Source: Chionoecetes opilio
Lineage: Eukaryota; Arthropoda; Malacostraca; Decapoda; Majidae
Direction: 5' to 3'
Length of the DNA stretch: 64,000 nucleotides
NCBI GenBank assembly: GCA_016584305.1
Contig: JACEEZ010023634.1
Location: 1,912,779 to 1,976,778, forward strand
Part shown: positions 22,025 through 33,234 of the stretch, piece by piece
Position numbering within the stretch: the stretch's first letter is position 1
How the letters are laid out: each line of letters starts with the position of its first letter
Made by a program: the position numbers and the translations under genes
The notes under the pieces: model-generated
Database searches by the model: none
What the model was told of the DNA's origin: nothing
The model's input: the letters and a program-made list of their open reading frames with translations, nothing else

Positions 22025-22329
22025 CAAGGGCGTAGCCAGGAAAAATAATTGGGGGGGGGCCACCTCCCAATGATGGTTGAGGGGTGGGTGGCGAGCGAAG
22101 CGAGCCTTATCAGCTGGGGGTCTGGGAGGCGCTGTAAGCCCCACAGAGAATTTTTTTGAAGATATGACTTAATTGGGGGCATATTGAGCCCTATGGGGGT
22201 CATTTATTGGTTCTTTGCATGATATTCAATATAGTAAAATTGATGAAATTATACCATACACTCCTAAAGTAGATGTGTTGAATTGGGGGGGCCATGGCCC
22301 CATTGGCCCCCCCTCTGGCTACGCCCTTG
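22025..22329 (+). mobile_element. MITE with CAAGGGCGTAGCCAG ends, copy 1
   Basis: The left end CAAGGGCGTAGCCAGG and the right end CTGGCTACGCCCTTG are inverted repeats, and the element is 305 bp. It is almost identical along its length to 24995-25302, so the family moved recently. No coding sequence. Confidence 0.85.
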
Positions 22330-22609
22330 CTTATAACAACACAATTGGTATTAATGGACATGTTATTTACCAAATAAGCAGTACATGAAAACAGCAGGGC
22401 TGTAATAACACAATACTGTACAAGGCTAGCATCGTGTTGGGGTGGGGGAGGAAGGAGGGACTAGGCTGCGCCAGCTGAGTCACGTGTTACATCCTCCCTA
22501 TATTTTTTTATATAGGTAGATATAGATATAAGTATATTTTTTTATACTTGTTAACAATTAGTGGGGAACGGAAGCAGACCTGAGTGCGGTTATGATACAA
22601 ATGATCATA

Positions 22610-23035
22610 GCGCTTCCTAATAAGCGGTGCTTGTTCTAATGGAGATAGCTTTATTTTGCGAGAAAAAAAAGTATACTTTGTGGTTAAAGTTAGGTTAGGT
22701 TTCATTACAACCTATAAGGTTAGGTTAGGTTTCATTAAAACCTTTAAGGTTAGGCTAGGTTTCATTAAAACCTATAAGGTTAGGTTAGGTTTCATTAAAA
22801 CCTTTAAGGTTAGCTAGGTTAGGTTTCATTGAAACCTATAAGGTTAGGTTAGGTTTCATTAAAACCTATAAGGTTAGGTTAGGTTTCATTATTATTATTT
22901 TTTTTTTTTTTGGGGGGGGGGGGGGTTGCGCAAAATAAAACTATCTCCATTGCAACAAGCACCTATTGTAGGCCAAGAAAAAATAGTTGATGTCTCTGAA
23001 AACGACCGCGAAACTCTCGTCCATTATTACCAAAA
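22610..23035. mobile_element. foldback element with TTAGG core, complete copy
   Basis: Left arm (GTGCTTGTTCTAATGGAGAT, TTTATTTTGCG), an array of about seven TTAGGTTAGGTTTCATTAAA/ACCTATAAGG units (22678-22890), poly(T)/poly(G), and a right arm GCGCAAAATAAAACTATCTC continuing to GACCGCGAAACTCTCGTCCA. The arms are inverse complements over their shared part. No protein is encoded. Confidence 0.75.
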
Positions 23036-23375
23036 GTTGTTTCGTAGTCTCTATGAAACCATAGTCGTTTCGTACACTCAGCTCAGAGTTGAACTTGACT
23101 ACTAGAGTTACGAAACGACACCAGGTATGTACGAAAATACTCAAAATCAGTGTACGAAACTAACTACTTTCAATTCAATATACCTAATTAAGAAAGTTTT
23201 TTTGATTAGGCCAAAGGTTTTTGATTCATTTAAACTTCCTGTAATCCCCGAGAGTAGTTTCTATGGACCACTGTGGCCCGCGCCGTACCCGTGGCCGTGG
23301 CGGTACGGGGCTGACGCCGTTATAGTGGACGAGAACTGCGCGTTCGCTCTTTAGGTCACACACACACACTCGGGG
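23036..23375. other. no recognised gene
   Basis: A short inverted pair around 23040-23115 (GTTTCGTAGTC..., ACGAAACGACACC) and one GGACGAGAACTGCGCG motif at about 23326-23342. Nothing else is identified. Confidence 0.4.
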
Positions 23376-23377
23376 GC

Positions 23378-23740
23378 TAACACTGCACTCTTAGCCTCTC
23401 TCGCTTTACCACATACACCACACCTGTCACTACACACCTGTACGGCCTCGCAACACACCTGTCACTACACACCTGTACGACCTCGCAACACACCTGTCAC
23501 CACACCTGTACGGTCTCGCAAGACACCTGTCACTACACACCTGTACGGCCTCGCAAGACATGCACCTGTCACTACACACCTGTACGGCCTCGCAACACAC
23601 CTGTCACTATACACCTGTACGGCCTCGCAAGACACCTGTCACTACACACCTGTACGGCCTCGCAACACACCTGTCACTACACACCTGTACGGCCTCGCAA
23701 GACACCTGTCACTACACACCTGTACGGCCTAGCAACAGAC
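23378..23740 (+). repeat. 34-36-bp minisatellite, about 9 units
   Basis: The unit is CACACCTGTCACTACACACC followed by TGTACGGCCTCGCAA, repeated with small variations. The 67-aa ORF through it is a shadow of the repeat. Confidence 0.9.
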
Positions 23741-23804
23741 CTGTTGTCTGTGTATCACCGTAAATAAATGACTTGGAAGGTTCGACGATGCACTAGGTTG
23801 GAAG

Positions 23805-23915
23805 TTTAGTAGTAGTAGTAGGTGTTAATAGTAGTTGTAGGTGGTAATAGTAGTAGTAGGTGGTAATAGTAGTAGTAGTAGTAGGTGTTAATAGTAGTAG
23901 TAGGTGGTAATATAG
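23805..23915 (+). repeat. (TAG)n-type microsatellite
   Basis: AGTAGTAGTAGGTGGTAAT units in tandem. Confidence 0.9.
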
Positions 23916-24071
23916 GCTATCACATGCCAGCAGCCAACACCCAGCCACTGCCTGGGCCGGCCCATGTATTTGTTTTGGTTATGGCAAGATGGCGGCTGGT
24001 GGCTGGTGGCTGACTTCAGTATCTCGGCCACAGCTAGCCCATATCCGCGATCCATGTTATATAGATCAGTG

Positions 24072-24150
24072 GCTTCGCTCCGCCCGGGGATCGAACCCGG
24101 GACTTCTCGGTTGTGAGCCGAGCGTGCTAACCCTTACACTACGGAGTTCC
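24072..24150 (-). mobile_element. SINE head fragment (tRNA-Val-like)
   Basis: On the minus strand: GTGTAAGGGTTAGCACGCTC as box A and GGGTTCGATCC as box B, with anticodon loop CTCACAA. It matches the heads at 17071 and 32566 but lacks the SINE body. It is the most tRNA-like copy, yet the acceptor stem does not pair. Confidence 0.65.
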
Positions 24151-24160
24151 CGGAGTTTCT

Positions 24161-24273
24161 GTGTGTGTGTGTGTGTGCGTGTGTGCGTGCGCGTGAGGAA
24201 AATTTGTTTCTTCCTTTCTTTCATGTCAGTATATTATTATTTTATTTTCTCTCTCTCTCTCTCTCTCTCTCTG
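24161..24273. repeat. (TG)n and (TC)n microsatellites
   Basis: TG/CG run at 24161-24195 and TC run at 24250-24273. Confidence 0.85.
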
Positions 24274-24284
24274 CACGTGATATC

Positions 24285-24345
24285 GAATCATAAAACGCCA
24301 ATCGGAGACGCTAACCACTCCGCTACCGCCTCCCCAAGTATACAT
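24285..24345 (-). mobile_element. fragment of a second tRNA-like SINE
   Basis: On the minus strand, GGAGGCGGTAGCGGAGTGGT followed by TAGCGTCTCCGA matches the head of the SINE near 27740-27815. Only the box A half is present. Confidence 0.5.
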
Positions 24346-24435
24346 ATTCCCTTCTCCTGGCATCAAATATCAGTCCGTAAGCAGCAAAGGGCCCGGGGGG
24401 TGAGGATTTTTCACCTCGTAAAATATAACAGAGTA

Positions 24436-24876
24436 CAGGTTGAAGTTCCCAAACTCGGCATCCCAAGACTCGGCAACACCCAAAACTCGGCTATGGTTCC
24501 GGATTTTCCAAAACACGGCAGAACACCCAAAACCCGGCGCGTAGTTGCCGGGTCGGCCGCTAGGTGCCACCACACTAGGCTGCTTGGTTTCTCCCGCCGA
24601 TTTGTTTGTTGTTATTGTTCAGTGGTGTTGTGACTGTAGAGTTGTGTACACTGTTATTTTGTGTACTTCTACAGGTCTGTTATTGGTATTATGGCTCCCA
24701 AACGTCCAGGAACACCTACTGGTGGAAGTGAAAAGAAAAGGAAGAACAATGTGTTAACTATTTCTGAGAATTTTTTTTTTTTTCCCCTTAATATATCTAC
24801 GTTCTAAAAGTCGGAAAATTCCATTACTCGGCTTGGCGCTGGTCCGGAGGTTGCCGAGTTTGGGAACTTCAACCTG
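24436..24876 (+). mobile_element. Tigger/pogo-like MITE with transposase start codon region
   Basis: Ends CAGGTTGAAGTTCCCAAACT and AGTTTGGGAACTTCAACCTG, flanked by TA (24434-24435 and 24877-24878). A short frame from 24691 reads MAPKRPGTPTGGSEKKRK and then NNVLTISE, the start of a CENP-B/jerky-type pogo transposase, after which the coding is deleted and poly(T) follows. A non-autonomous internal-deletion derivative. Confidence 0.8.
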
Positions 24877-24994
24877 TATAAAAGTGATAACCTCGCTCGC
24901 TTTTCTTGTCCTTATGTTGAATATGTTCTTTCCATCACAGTGACGATGACAACACTGTACGAGAGAGCAATGATAATTCACATCCTGTCTGACA

Positions 24995-25302
24995 CAAGGG
25001 CGTTGCCAGGAAAAATAATTGGGGGGGGGCACCTCCCAATGATGGTTGAGGGGTGGGTGGCGAGCGAAGCGAGCCTTATCAGCTGGGGGTCTGGGAGGCG
25101 CTGTAAGCCCCCCAGAGAATTTTTTTGAAGATATGACTTAATTGGGGGCATATTGAGCCCTATGGGGGGTCATTTATTGGTTCTTTGCATGATATTCAAT
25201 ATAGTAAAATTGATGAAATTATACCATACACTCCTAAAGTAGATGTGTTGAATTGGGGGGGGGCCATGGCCCCATTGGCCCCCCCCTCTGGCTACGCCCT
25301 TG
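24995..25302 (+). mobile_element. MITE with CAAGGGCGTAGCCAG ends, copy 2
   Basis: Near-identical to 22025-22329, same orientation. Differences are a few bases and G-run lengths. Confidence 0.85.
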
Positions 25303-25608
25303 ACTCCAACCCTTTTTACTTAAAATTTTCCCCTCTACCCAATACACGTGGGGACCTGTCGGGAACCGGGATTTTAAGCGGCGGAGACAAAAAAAAAGAA
25401 AAGAAAAAGTCACTTGCTGAAAAAAAAGTGGCTCAATCTAGGGAAAAATCTAAACTAAACTAAACCTAACCTAACCTAACCTTAATTCATCTAATCTAAC
25501 CTAACCTAACCTGGCGTATTAACCTCCTAGCCTTTGCCTTTGGACTTAAAAATTTTCAGGCACCTCAGACTTTGTACAGGCAGTGTGGTATAAAAAGGGT
25601 ACCGATGA

Positions 25609-26080
25609 TTCGGGCCGCCAGTTGAAACAGGCCGCCTATAGTAGCATGCATACCCAGCAGACAGGGCAGTTTCGCGGTCTTTTTCAGAGACACCGACTAT
25701 TTTTTCTTGGCCTACAATAGGTGCTTGTTCTAATGGAGATACACTGTACATAGTTTTATTTTGCGCAAACCCATAAAAATAATAAAAAACCGGTATACTT
25801 TGTGGATAAGGTTAGGGTAGGTTTCATTATAACTTATAAGGTTAGGTTTCATTAAAACCTATAAGGTTAGGTTAGGTTTCATTAAAACCTATTATGTTTG
25901 GTTGTTTCATTTTTTTTTTTTTTTTTTTTTTTTTGCGCAAAATAAAACTATCTCCGTTAGAACAAGCACCTATTGTAGGCCAAGAAAAAATAGTTGGTGT
26001 CTCTGAAAACGACCGCGAAACTCGTCCAGTTTTGCATTTAATATAGGGCCTGATTAAAACTGGCGGCCCGAACAACTGAT
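25609..26080. mobile_element. outer inverted repeat enclosing a foldback element with TTAGG core
   Basis: The outer ends TTCGGGCCGCCAGTT and AACTGGCGGCCCGAA are inverted. Inside, at about 25661-26026, is a full foldback copy: left arm GGCCTACAATAGGTGCTTGT, core of TTAGGTTAGGTTTCATTAAA units (25800-25900), right arm GCGCAAAATAAAACTATCTC. This looks like one element inserted in another. No coding. Confidence 0.7.
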
Positions 26081-27321
26081 CCGTATAAAAAGACCTGACC
26101 GCACACTGGAACCTTTGCAGATATGAAGTACAGTAAGTGTACTATTGCTGCTGTAATTTGTCATTCAGATCAGCTTGGAGCAGTGCTTATGCAGTTTAAA
26201 CTTGGTGTGGTTAGGGTAAAAATCGTCCCGGCAGGGCGGGGCAGAGCGGACCACTCGGCGGCTAGCTGGTGGGTTGGCGAATGCGGGGCGGGGGGGGGCA
26301 CACTTCTTTTCGTACAATTCCGTTACTTCTCTGGTTTCTGAGACACTGACTATTATTTCCTGGTCAAGTTTTAGTGCTTTTCTGATAAAGATACATTGTT
26401 ATGAGGGGAAAAACGGCGACCCTAAGATTTGGTGATGAAAGTAAAAAAAAACATTTTTGGTAAAATTTCGGTAGTGGGTTTTCCCCGATTCAACCGTTAG
26501 ATGGGTTTCACCGTTTTTTGGCTAAAATTTGGGTTTTCCCTGAATAGTTTTGGGTATTAGTTCGGTAGTGGGCTTTCAAAAGTTCTAGGACTCTTACCTA
26601 CATCGATCATCGTGTAGATTTTTTCATTCTGAGTACTATTTTGAACCCCATTTCCCATGGCGCAATTAAATAATAATGTCATTACATGTAGTACCAAAAA
26701 TCCACCTTTTTTTTCAGCCAGAAACGGTTAAGTTAGGTTAAATCAGATTAGGTGGGTTTACGTTAGAGGTGGGGTTTGGTTTAGTAAACAGAGTTATTGA
26801 TTTTTTTTTTTTTTTGTAAAAAAAAAAAATTGGATTTATTTGTTTTTAAATAGATTTTTTTTTTATTATTAATTTGATGTTCTACATGAAATCTAACTAC
26901 TACAGGATATTGTTTAGCATATTTATTGCTAAAAAGAGATGGAATAAGTGAATTAAAAATGCACATAACATGAAATACAGATGAATTTACATATTTTCTA
27001 TATCTGTGATGGACGTTTTCACATCAATAGGCCTATGTCTTATCTCCTCTAGCTAACAACTGTACCAATGAAGATAATAGGAGCAAAAACTATTAAGACA
27101 GTGTAATAAAAAAATTCCCCTTCCAAGAAAGTATTGCATCATCCTCTGTAAGCCTGCTTCATCCTGTTGACACCTGTTCTGGGCTGTACCAGTGAGCACT
27201 AACCTATAGCCCCCGCCCCCCCAGGCCCTCTCAGTCAGTTACTACTGAGGACTCACACAGCAAAGATGTTTACTGTGCGACTGAACCCTTTAGGTAGAAA
27301 AAGTAATCCAATTTGGGAATA
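26081..27321. other. no recognised gene
   Basis: Low-complexity stretches (A/T runs near 26800-26870) and a few shared phrases with the foldback arms near 26340-26400. Nothing coding is identified. Confidence 0.4.
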
Positions 27322-27387
27322 CAGTAAAACCCTTATAAAATCGGCACTGTATAACTCGGAATTTGATATAACTCGGCAGGCAAAGGA

Positions 27388-27390
<3 letters not shown>

Positions 27391-27432
<42 letters not shown>

Positions 27433-27815
27433 CACACCCCACACACACACCACACACACACACACCCCACACACACACACACACACCTATGCCCATAGCA
27501 CATGTAGGCAGTAAGCTCCAGGGGTGGATGGTTTGGGGCCCCGGAGGCTCACTCGAGGGCTGTGATGGTTGGCCCTCGCCCGTGGTGGCGCAGGCAGGAT
27601 TGTTATAGTGATGCCTGTAATTAGGTTCATGCCGCCCCCTGTGCCTCCCATGCATCACAGTCGAAGGGAGAGTTAATGGACAGGGCCTGTGGGTGTTTTT
27701 TAGGCCACTCGACGGTGCAAAAAGATTTCAAGTGGATTTATGGGTCTCACTCGGGATCGAACTCGGTCTTCGAGAACGCCACTCGGTTGACGCTAACCCA
27801 CTCTGCTACCGCCTC
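27391..27815 (-). mobile_element. tRNA-like SINE (second type) with poly(A) tail
   Basis: On the minus strand the head has GGCGGTAGCAGAGTGGGTTA (box A region) and GAGTTCGATCC (box B) at 27740-27815. The body extends to about 27500, then (TG)n and a long poly(A) (poly(T) on the plus strand at 27391-27428). It is nested in the Tigger-like element. Confidence 0.65.
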
Positions 27816-28490
27816 ACCTAAACTGCATCTCATGATTTCACTCGGGTTATCGTCCTCACAACCTCTTCTGTGAAAATGTAAACAGAAAGTTGGCAAAAAA
27901 TAATGTATCTCGGCATATTGATGTTATAACTGCATCTCTTCGCTTACACTCTGCATATCGTCAGTCGCATAAAGTCGTATTTTTGTCCTTTTGATCTTTT
28001 CCTGCAAGCTCAGGCTCTTCAATTTCATTCCTTCCTGCTGGAGACACCCTTGCGTGATGGAGCTGACATCTTGAAATACAGTACTGTATGATGTAATCCC
28101 AAAACACGTAAAATAGGTGGCAAAGTAAAGCAAAGGTCGGGAACCAGCGTGTAGGCTGTCAGCTGCTGAGCTGTGTTTATGTCGTCAAAGCACCGTCTTG
28201 GATACGAAATTCCGTTTTTTGTCGAAATTGAAAAAGGATTGGTTTCTGCTTCAAAAACACAACAAGCTTGGTAGGAGCTGAAATAATAATAAATGCAAAC
28301 ATTGCAAACAATATCACAGAGTAGTATAACACACATTTCAGCAAGTGTTATTGGATTGGGATTCGTAATCCAAGACGGTGCTTGGACGACAAAACACGGC
28401 TCACCCCTACACGCGGGTTCCCGATCTTTGCTTAATTTGCCACCTATTTTACGTGTTTTGGGATTACATCATACAGTACTGTATATCAAG

Positions 28491-28660
28491 ATGTCAGCTC
28501 CATCACGCAAGAGTGTCTCCAGCAGGAAGGGAATGAAATTGAAGAGCCTGAGCCTGCAGGAAAAGGTGAAAGTGCTGGCAAGGATGGATGCAGGTGCGTC
28601 CATGTGTGCTATTTGTACCGAGTTTGATATCAAATCCAGCACATTCTACCCGTTCACTGG
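28491..28660 (+). pseudogene. Tigger transposase N-terminal fragment
   Basis: Begins MSAPSRKSVSSRKGMKLKSL and continues SLQEKVKVLARMDAGASMCA, ending near KSSTFY. This is the first helix-turn-helix of a CENP-B-type DNA-binding domain as in pogo/Tigger transposases. The frame is then lost in unrelated sequence and poly(T). The inverted counterpart on the minus strand near 28040-28070 encodes the same first residues. Non-functional remnant. Confidence 0.75.
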
Positions 28661-28699
28661 TAAGTGTAGTTTTTATGCTTTTACAGTACCGTATTTCCT

Positions 28700-28754
<55 letters not shown>

Positions 28755-28848
28755 CCCATATCAGAGGAGGACATTGAATAACTCGGCACATTGAATAACT
28801 CGGCAAGGGCCAGAGCCCCTATCGTGCCGAGTTATAAGGGTTTTACTG

Positions 28849-29394
28849 TACTTAGAAAAATTACCTACAAAATCTGGTAAATGGTGTAGGGCCAAATGCA
28901 AAAACTGTCAGCTGGAGCTACAGGGTCTTGTGGCAAGATGCAATATGCTATCTGGGACATGCCAATTCCTAAGTTCAACTCCGTCATTCTGGTACAAACT
29001 CGTACGTGGGACCAAATTTGTGTCTCCAGGGGCGGAAGCAGTTCTGTACAAGTTGCCTATTCTACATTATACTTATATTTAGTTACGAATCCAGCAGCTA
29101 CTGTCAAGTACTCTATTTTATATGTATTTAGGTTTACACAATATGGAAATATTTTTTTAACCATTAATATACACAATATAACATAATTCTTTTTGGAAAA
29201 AAAAACACAAAAAAATCCACTGACGTTGACTGACCGATGGACTGATGGAAATAATATGTATGTAGAAAATTTTAAAATAAGTCTACAGCAAATTGAAACC
29301 AAGCAGGATAAATGACAATATCTTGTTATCGTATTAAAATTGAACTCAAATCATGCAAAGGAAACCCCTCCTATCACGCATCCTGTGTGGCCCT
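28849..29394. other. no recognised feature
   Basis: AT-rich, chance ORFs only. Confidence 0.4.
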
Positions 29395-29795
29395 GGGGCC
29401 AGATCCAGCAAACACATACGCCGGCGTATGTCAGTGTAAGTCTGAGATACTCCTCTTTCGAAAACTTTCTTGGATCAGGAGCTACATCTGCGCCAAATCG
29501 ATGACGTCACAACGCCAGACTTTACCCCTCGGCGCAAGTCTGCGCCAACCCTCCCTGTCTGGATCCAGCAAGCGTATTTACTCCATTTCCGTGACGTCAC
29601 AGGGCCAATATTATGGCGTAGATTTACACCACCTCATCGAGGAGGTGTAGCCCCGGCGTATCTCATATATATAAATAAAACGTCATTTATCTTTCCTAAT
29701 AGACGTTACCACCGAGGTAAGGATTGAAATATAAGCCTATTGGTAGTCGGCAGCGGCGTGTGTTTACAAATGTTTAGGAGATACAAGCCTTGGTA

Positions 29796-29838
29796 GGGAG
29801 GCCGCCTCGGCCGTAGGGCCGAGGCGGCCTCCGAGGCG
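29796..29838. repeat. GC-rich perfect hairpin
   Basis: GCCGCCTCGGCC and GGCCGAGGCGGC pair around a GTAG loop, followed by another GAGGCGGC. Confidence 0.8.
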
Positions 29839-30636
29839 GCTTCGGTGTTTTTGTTGTATTAGTTTGTTATTGGTCAGCATCAGTTTTTTAGACCACTAGC
29901 GGAGTCCTGTGAGCAGAATTGTTGTGGGACGAGACGAGGCTGGCATCCCGCGACTAAATTAATGTTGTTTCACTATATCGTAATTTGGACGTTTTTGAGA
30001 ATGAAACTTTTGTTCTGATGCCTGCCCCTCAGTGACCTTGCACTATGGTTAGGTCACTCAGGACGCTTGACCCTCATTGCCCCTGAATGGTAGTTAGGTC
30101 ACGTTTGCTAGCCTTTAATGGTACAGTCCCCGAACGGAAGGAATGCTCGCCACCGTCGGAGAATGTTCCATTTTTTTACGTCGGCGAGAGTTCCTATTAA
30201 GCGACAGTTACAAGTTTATTTATTAACATAACAGTACCCAATCTATATATTTAAACAGCTTTTATCCGTGTTTGTGAATTCAGGGACCGAATATCGGGGG
30301 TTAGTTTTGTGATTGGGGGAGTCTGGGGTTTTGACATGTTACGTAACCAATGTCCATGTATATTGTATTAAAGTATAGTTTTAAATTATTTTGGGACAAG
30401 CGAAAAACTTGTCCAATAACGAAATACCTTTTATTCTTTCATTTGCACCTATTACAAGTGGAACTCGCCGAAAACTTTTATGTCGGCAAGACTTCTCGGT
30501 TGGTGTTTCGGTTATAATAGACGATAACTGCGCGGTCACTACCGCCGTTACCACATGCGTTTTCTATATTTTTTTTTGTTTAGTATACTGTACAGTATTA
30601 ATGCACTTCCGCGTAACCTTTAAAACTTATGGTATT
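29839..30636. other. no recognised gene
   Basis: Contains a foldback-tip relative (GATAACTGCGCGGTCACTAC at about 30522) and otherwise nothing recognised. Confidence 0.4.
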
Positions 30637-31188
30637 ATTCTAGTGTTTGCCCATACTCCCCCCTCTCCCCCAAAATAAGCTTGGAGACCTGGGGGAATGC
30701 AGGATATATGGCTGGGGTACAAAATATGCGTCGCAACCACATACTTTTTGAGTTATGGAAATTATAAAAATTCTCTAGATTTAGGGAAAATTCATTGGAT
30801 TTCTTCTGAGTGTGAGACGTGTGAACCTGACGAACCTCACAGAATGATGACTGAAGTGTTGAGAACCCCCCCAACCCCCCGCTAGGAGGTTAGGTTAGAT
30901 TTGGTTTGGTTAGGTTAGGTTAGGTTAGGTTTGGTTAGGTTAGGTTAGGTTAGGTTAGGTTAGGTATCGGTGGGTCAAGCCCCCCGCTAGGTTAGGTTAA
31001 TTTTGGTTAGGCAAATTTCTCTAGAGATTAAGGAAATTACCCTAGATCTAGGGAATTTTAACCCCCTAAACAACTCTTAAATTACGTGTTTCCGACGCAT
31101 AATTTGTTCCCCACCCGAAAACCTCGCATTCCCACACGTGCCCAAACTTGTTTGGGGGAAGTGGGAGAGTATGGGCAAACACTAGAAT
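30637..31188 (+). mobile_element. TIR element with TTAGG core, TTCTAGTGTTTGCCCATA ends, copy 1
   Basis: Inverted ends ATTCTAGTGTTTGCCCATAC and GTATGGGCAAACACTAGAAT. The core has (GGTTA)n from about 30888 to 30967. It is tandem with a close copy at 31557-32127 in the same orientation. Confidence 0.8.
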
Positions 31189-31379
31189 TTTACCAAACTT
31201 ATATACATATTGTAGAAATGATATAGTTGTCTTAGACTAATACTCATACAGACACAACCTCCCCTTTCAGAGGCCCCCCAACCATATAGGAGGTTTGGTT
31301 AGGTTCATAATCTCGCCGGGGGGTCGAGGGGGGCGGAGCCCTCACGTTAGGAGGTTAGATTTGGTTCTATCCATCTGAA

Positions 31380-31550
31380 AAAACAAATTTTAGGCAAAAA
31401 AAGTCAATGTCTCAGAAATTGACCGCGCAGTCCTCGTCCATTTTGACCAAAAGCACAAATTTTAGGCAAGGCAAAAAAAGTTAGTCTCAGAAAATGACCG
31501 CGCAGTCCTCGTCCATTTTGACCAAAAGCACTAATTTTAGGCAAGGAAAA
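31380..31550 (+). repeat. 75-bp tandem repeat related to the foldback arms
   Basis: Units of AAAATGACCGCGCAGTCCTC followed by GTCCATTTTGACCAAAAGCA occur about twice here and about twice more at 32150-32270. They resemble the tips of the GCGCAAAATAAAACT foldback arms. Confidence 0.75.
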
Positions 31551-31556
31551 ACGGTA

Positions 31557-32127
31557 TTATTCTAGTGTTTGCCCATACTCCCCCTCTCCCACAAAACAAG
31601 CTTGGGGACCTGGGGGAATGCGGGATATTTGGCTGGGGTACAAAATATGCTTCGCAACCACATAGTTTTTGAGTTAGGGGTGTTGAAAAAAAACCCTAGA
31701 TTTAGGGAAAATTCATTGGATTTCTTCTGAGTCCAGAGACGTGTAAACTTGACGATCCTCACAGAATGATGACCGAAGTGTCGAGAACTCCCCCCAACCC
31801 CCCGCTAGGAGGTTAGGTTAGGTTATATTTGGTTAGGTTAGGTTAGGTTAGATCTGGTTAGGTTAGGTTAGGTTTGGTTAGATTTAGTTTAGGTTAGGTT
31901 AGTTTATCGGTGGGTCAAGCCCCCCGCTAGGTTAGGTTAATTTTGGTTAGGCAAATTTTTCTAGATATAAGGAAATTACCTTAGATCTAGGGAGTTTGTC
32001 TCCTCACACAATTCTTAAATTACGTGTCTCCGACGCATTATTTGCTCCCCACCCGAAAACCCCGCATACCCACAGGTGCCCAAACTTGCTTGGGGGTTAG
32101 TGGGAGAGTATGGGCAAACACTAGAAA
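31557..32127 (+). mobile_element. TIR element with TTAGG core, copy 2
   Basis: Same ends and layout as 30637-31188. The TTAGG array spans about 31805-31910. Sequence divergence from copy 1 is moderate and even along its length. Confidence 0.8.
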
Positions 32128-32972
32128 TTTACTGGAAAAACTAGTCAGTGTCTCAGAAAATGACCGCGCAGTCCTCGTCCATTTTTACCAAAAGCACTAA
32201 TTTTAGGCAAGGAAAATCTAGTCAGTGTTTCAGAAAATGACCGCGCAGTCCTCGTTCATTTTTACCGGTATCTTTCCCTTAATATCCTACTAACCTAACC
32301 ATTACCTTCGGCGAGAGTTTCCGGATTGTGTCAGGACGAGAATTTCGGTAGATGAGAGTACCAGGTACCGTTCTCATTATCCCTGAATGATACGATTAGG
32401 TCACTCAGAATGTCTGCCTCTTAACGCCCTTGAATTATATGATTATATGGTCAACCATGATGTCTGCCCCGTTTTGTCCCTGAATTATTAGGTCAATCAG
32501 GATGTCTGCGCCTTAAATCATTGCCTCCAAATTGTTTATTTCTGGTGAATCTGTACTGTCAATGGTACTCCTTAGTGTAGGGGAAGCACGCTCGGTTCAC
32601 AACTGAGAAGTCCCGGGTGCATATTGCCGAAGTCTATCGCTATACGGGATCAGGGTAAATTCTAACCAATCAGCGCGCGGTAAGGGCGGGGCTTATACGC
32701 AGACGTCCACACACAATTTTTACGGGTAACTTGCTCATTTGGGGGACAGGGTGGGCATTTTCGAAGGGGCTCTAAACTACACCCTCTTAGCGTCCTAAGA
32801 CCGACTTAGTTATACTGGGCCAAGAAGATTACTAAGAAAGCATTTTCGGGCGTCATCTTAGCCCCGTGTAAGGGGACAGAAGGCCAACCCTTCTTAGTGC
32901 CACCTAACCAATCAGCGCGCGCGACACAAGTCTGTATTTGGCGGGAAATACGTATACCACGCCGAGTCCTCT

Positions 32973-32977
32973 CTTCT

Positions 32978-33062
<85 letters not shown>

Positions 33063-33148
33063 CTTCTATATTCTCTTCTCCCACCTCTTCCTTCTCCTTG
33101 AGTTGCCAGATTTATCTCTGCTAGTCACGTGCAGTGTACACCCGAGGG

Positions 33149-33200
<52 letters not shown>

Positions 33201-33202
33201 CG

Positions 33203-33232
<30 letters not shown>
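32973..33232 (+). repeat. (CT)n microsatellites
   Basis: Two long CT tracts, 32973-33058 and 33147-33232, separated by about 90 bases. Confidence 0.95.

Positions 33233-33234
<2 letters not shown>

Larger units (their letters stand above)
27322..28848 (+). mobile_element. Tigger/pogo-like element with internal hairpin
   Basis: Ends CAGTAAAACCCTTATAA and TTATAAGGGTTTTACTG, TA on both sides (27320-27321 and 28849-28850). The interior holds a SINE (27391-27815) and two inverted copies of the region around the transposase start, about 27980-28180 and 28380-28570. It carries only the N-terminal transposase coding, so it is non-autonomous. Confidence 0.8.

Noticed and set aside
23560..23763. 67-codon ORF
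   Set aside because: Translation of the 34-36-base minisatellite.
24072..24150. tRNA-Val gene
   Set aside because: Box A, box B and anticodon arm are recognisable, but the acceptor stem does not pair and the same head begins SINEs elsewhere in the window.
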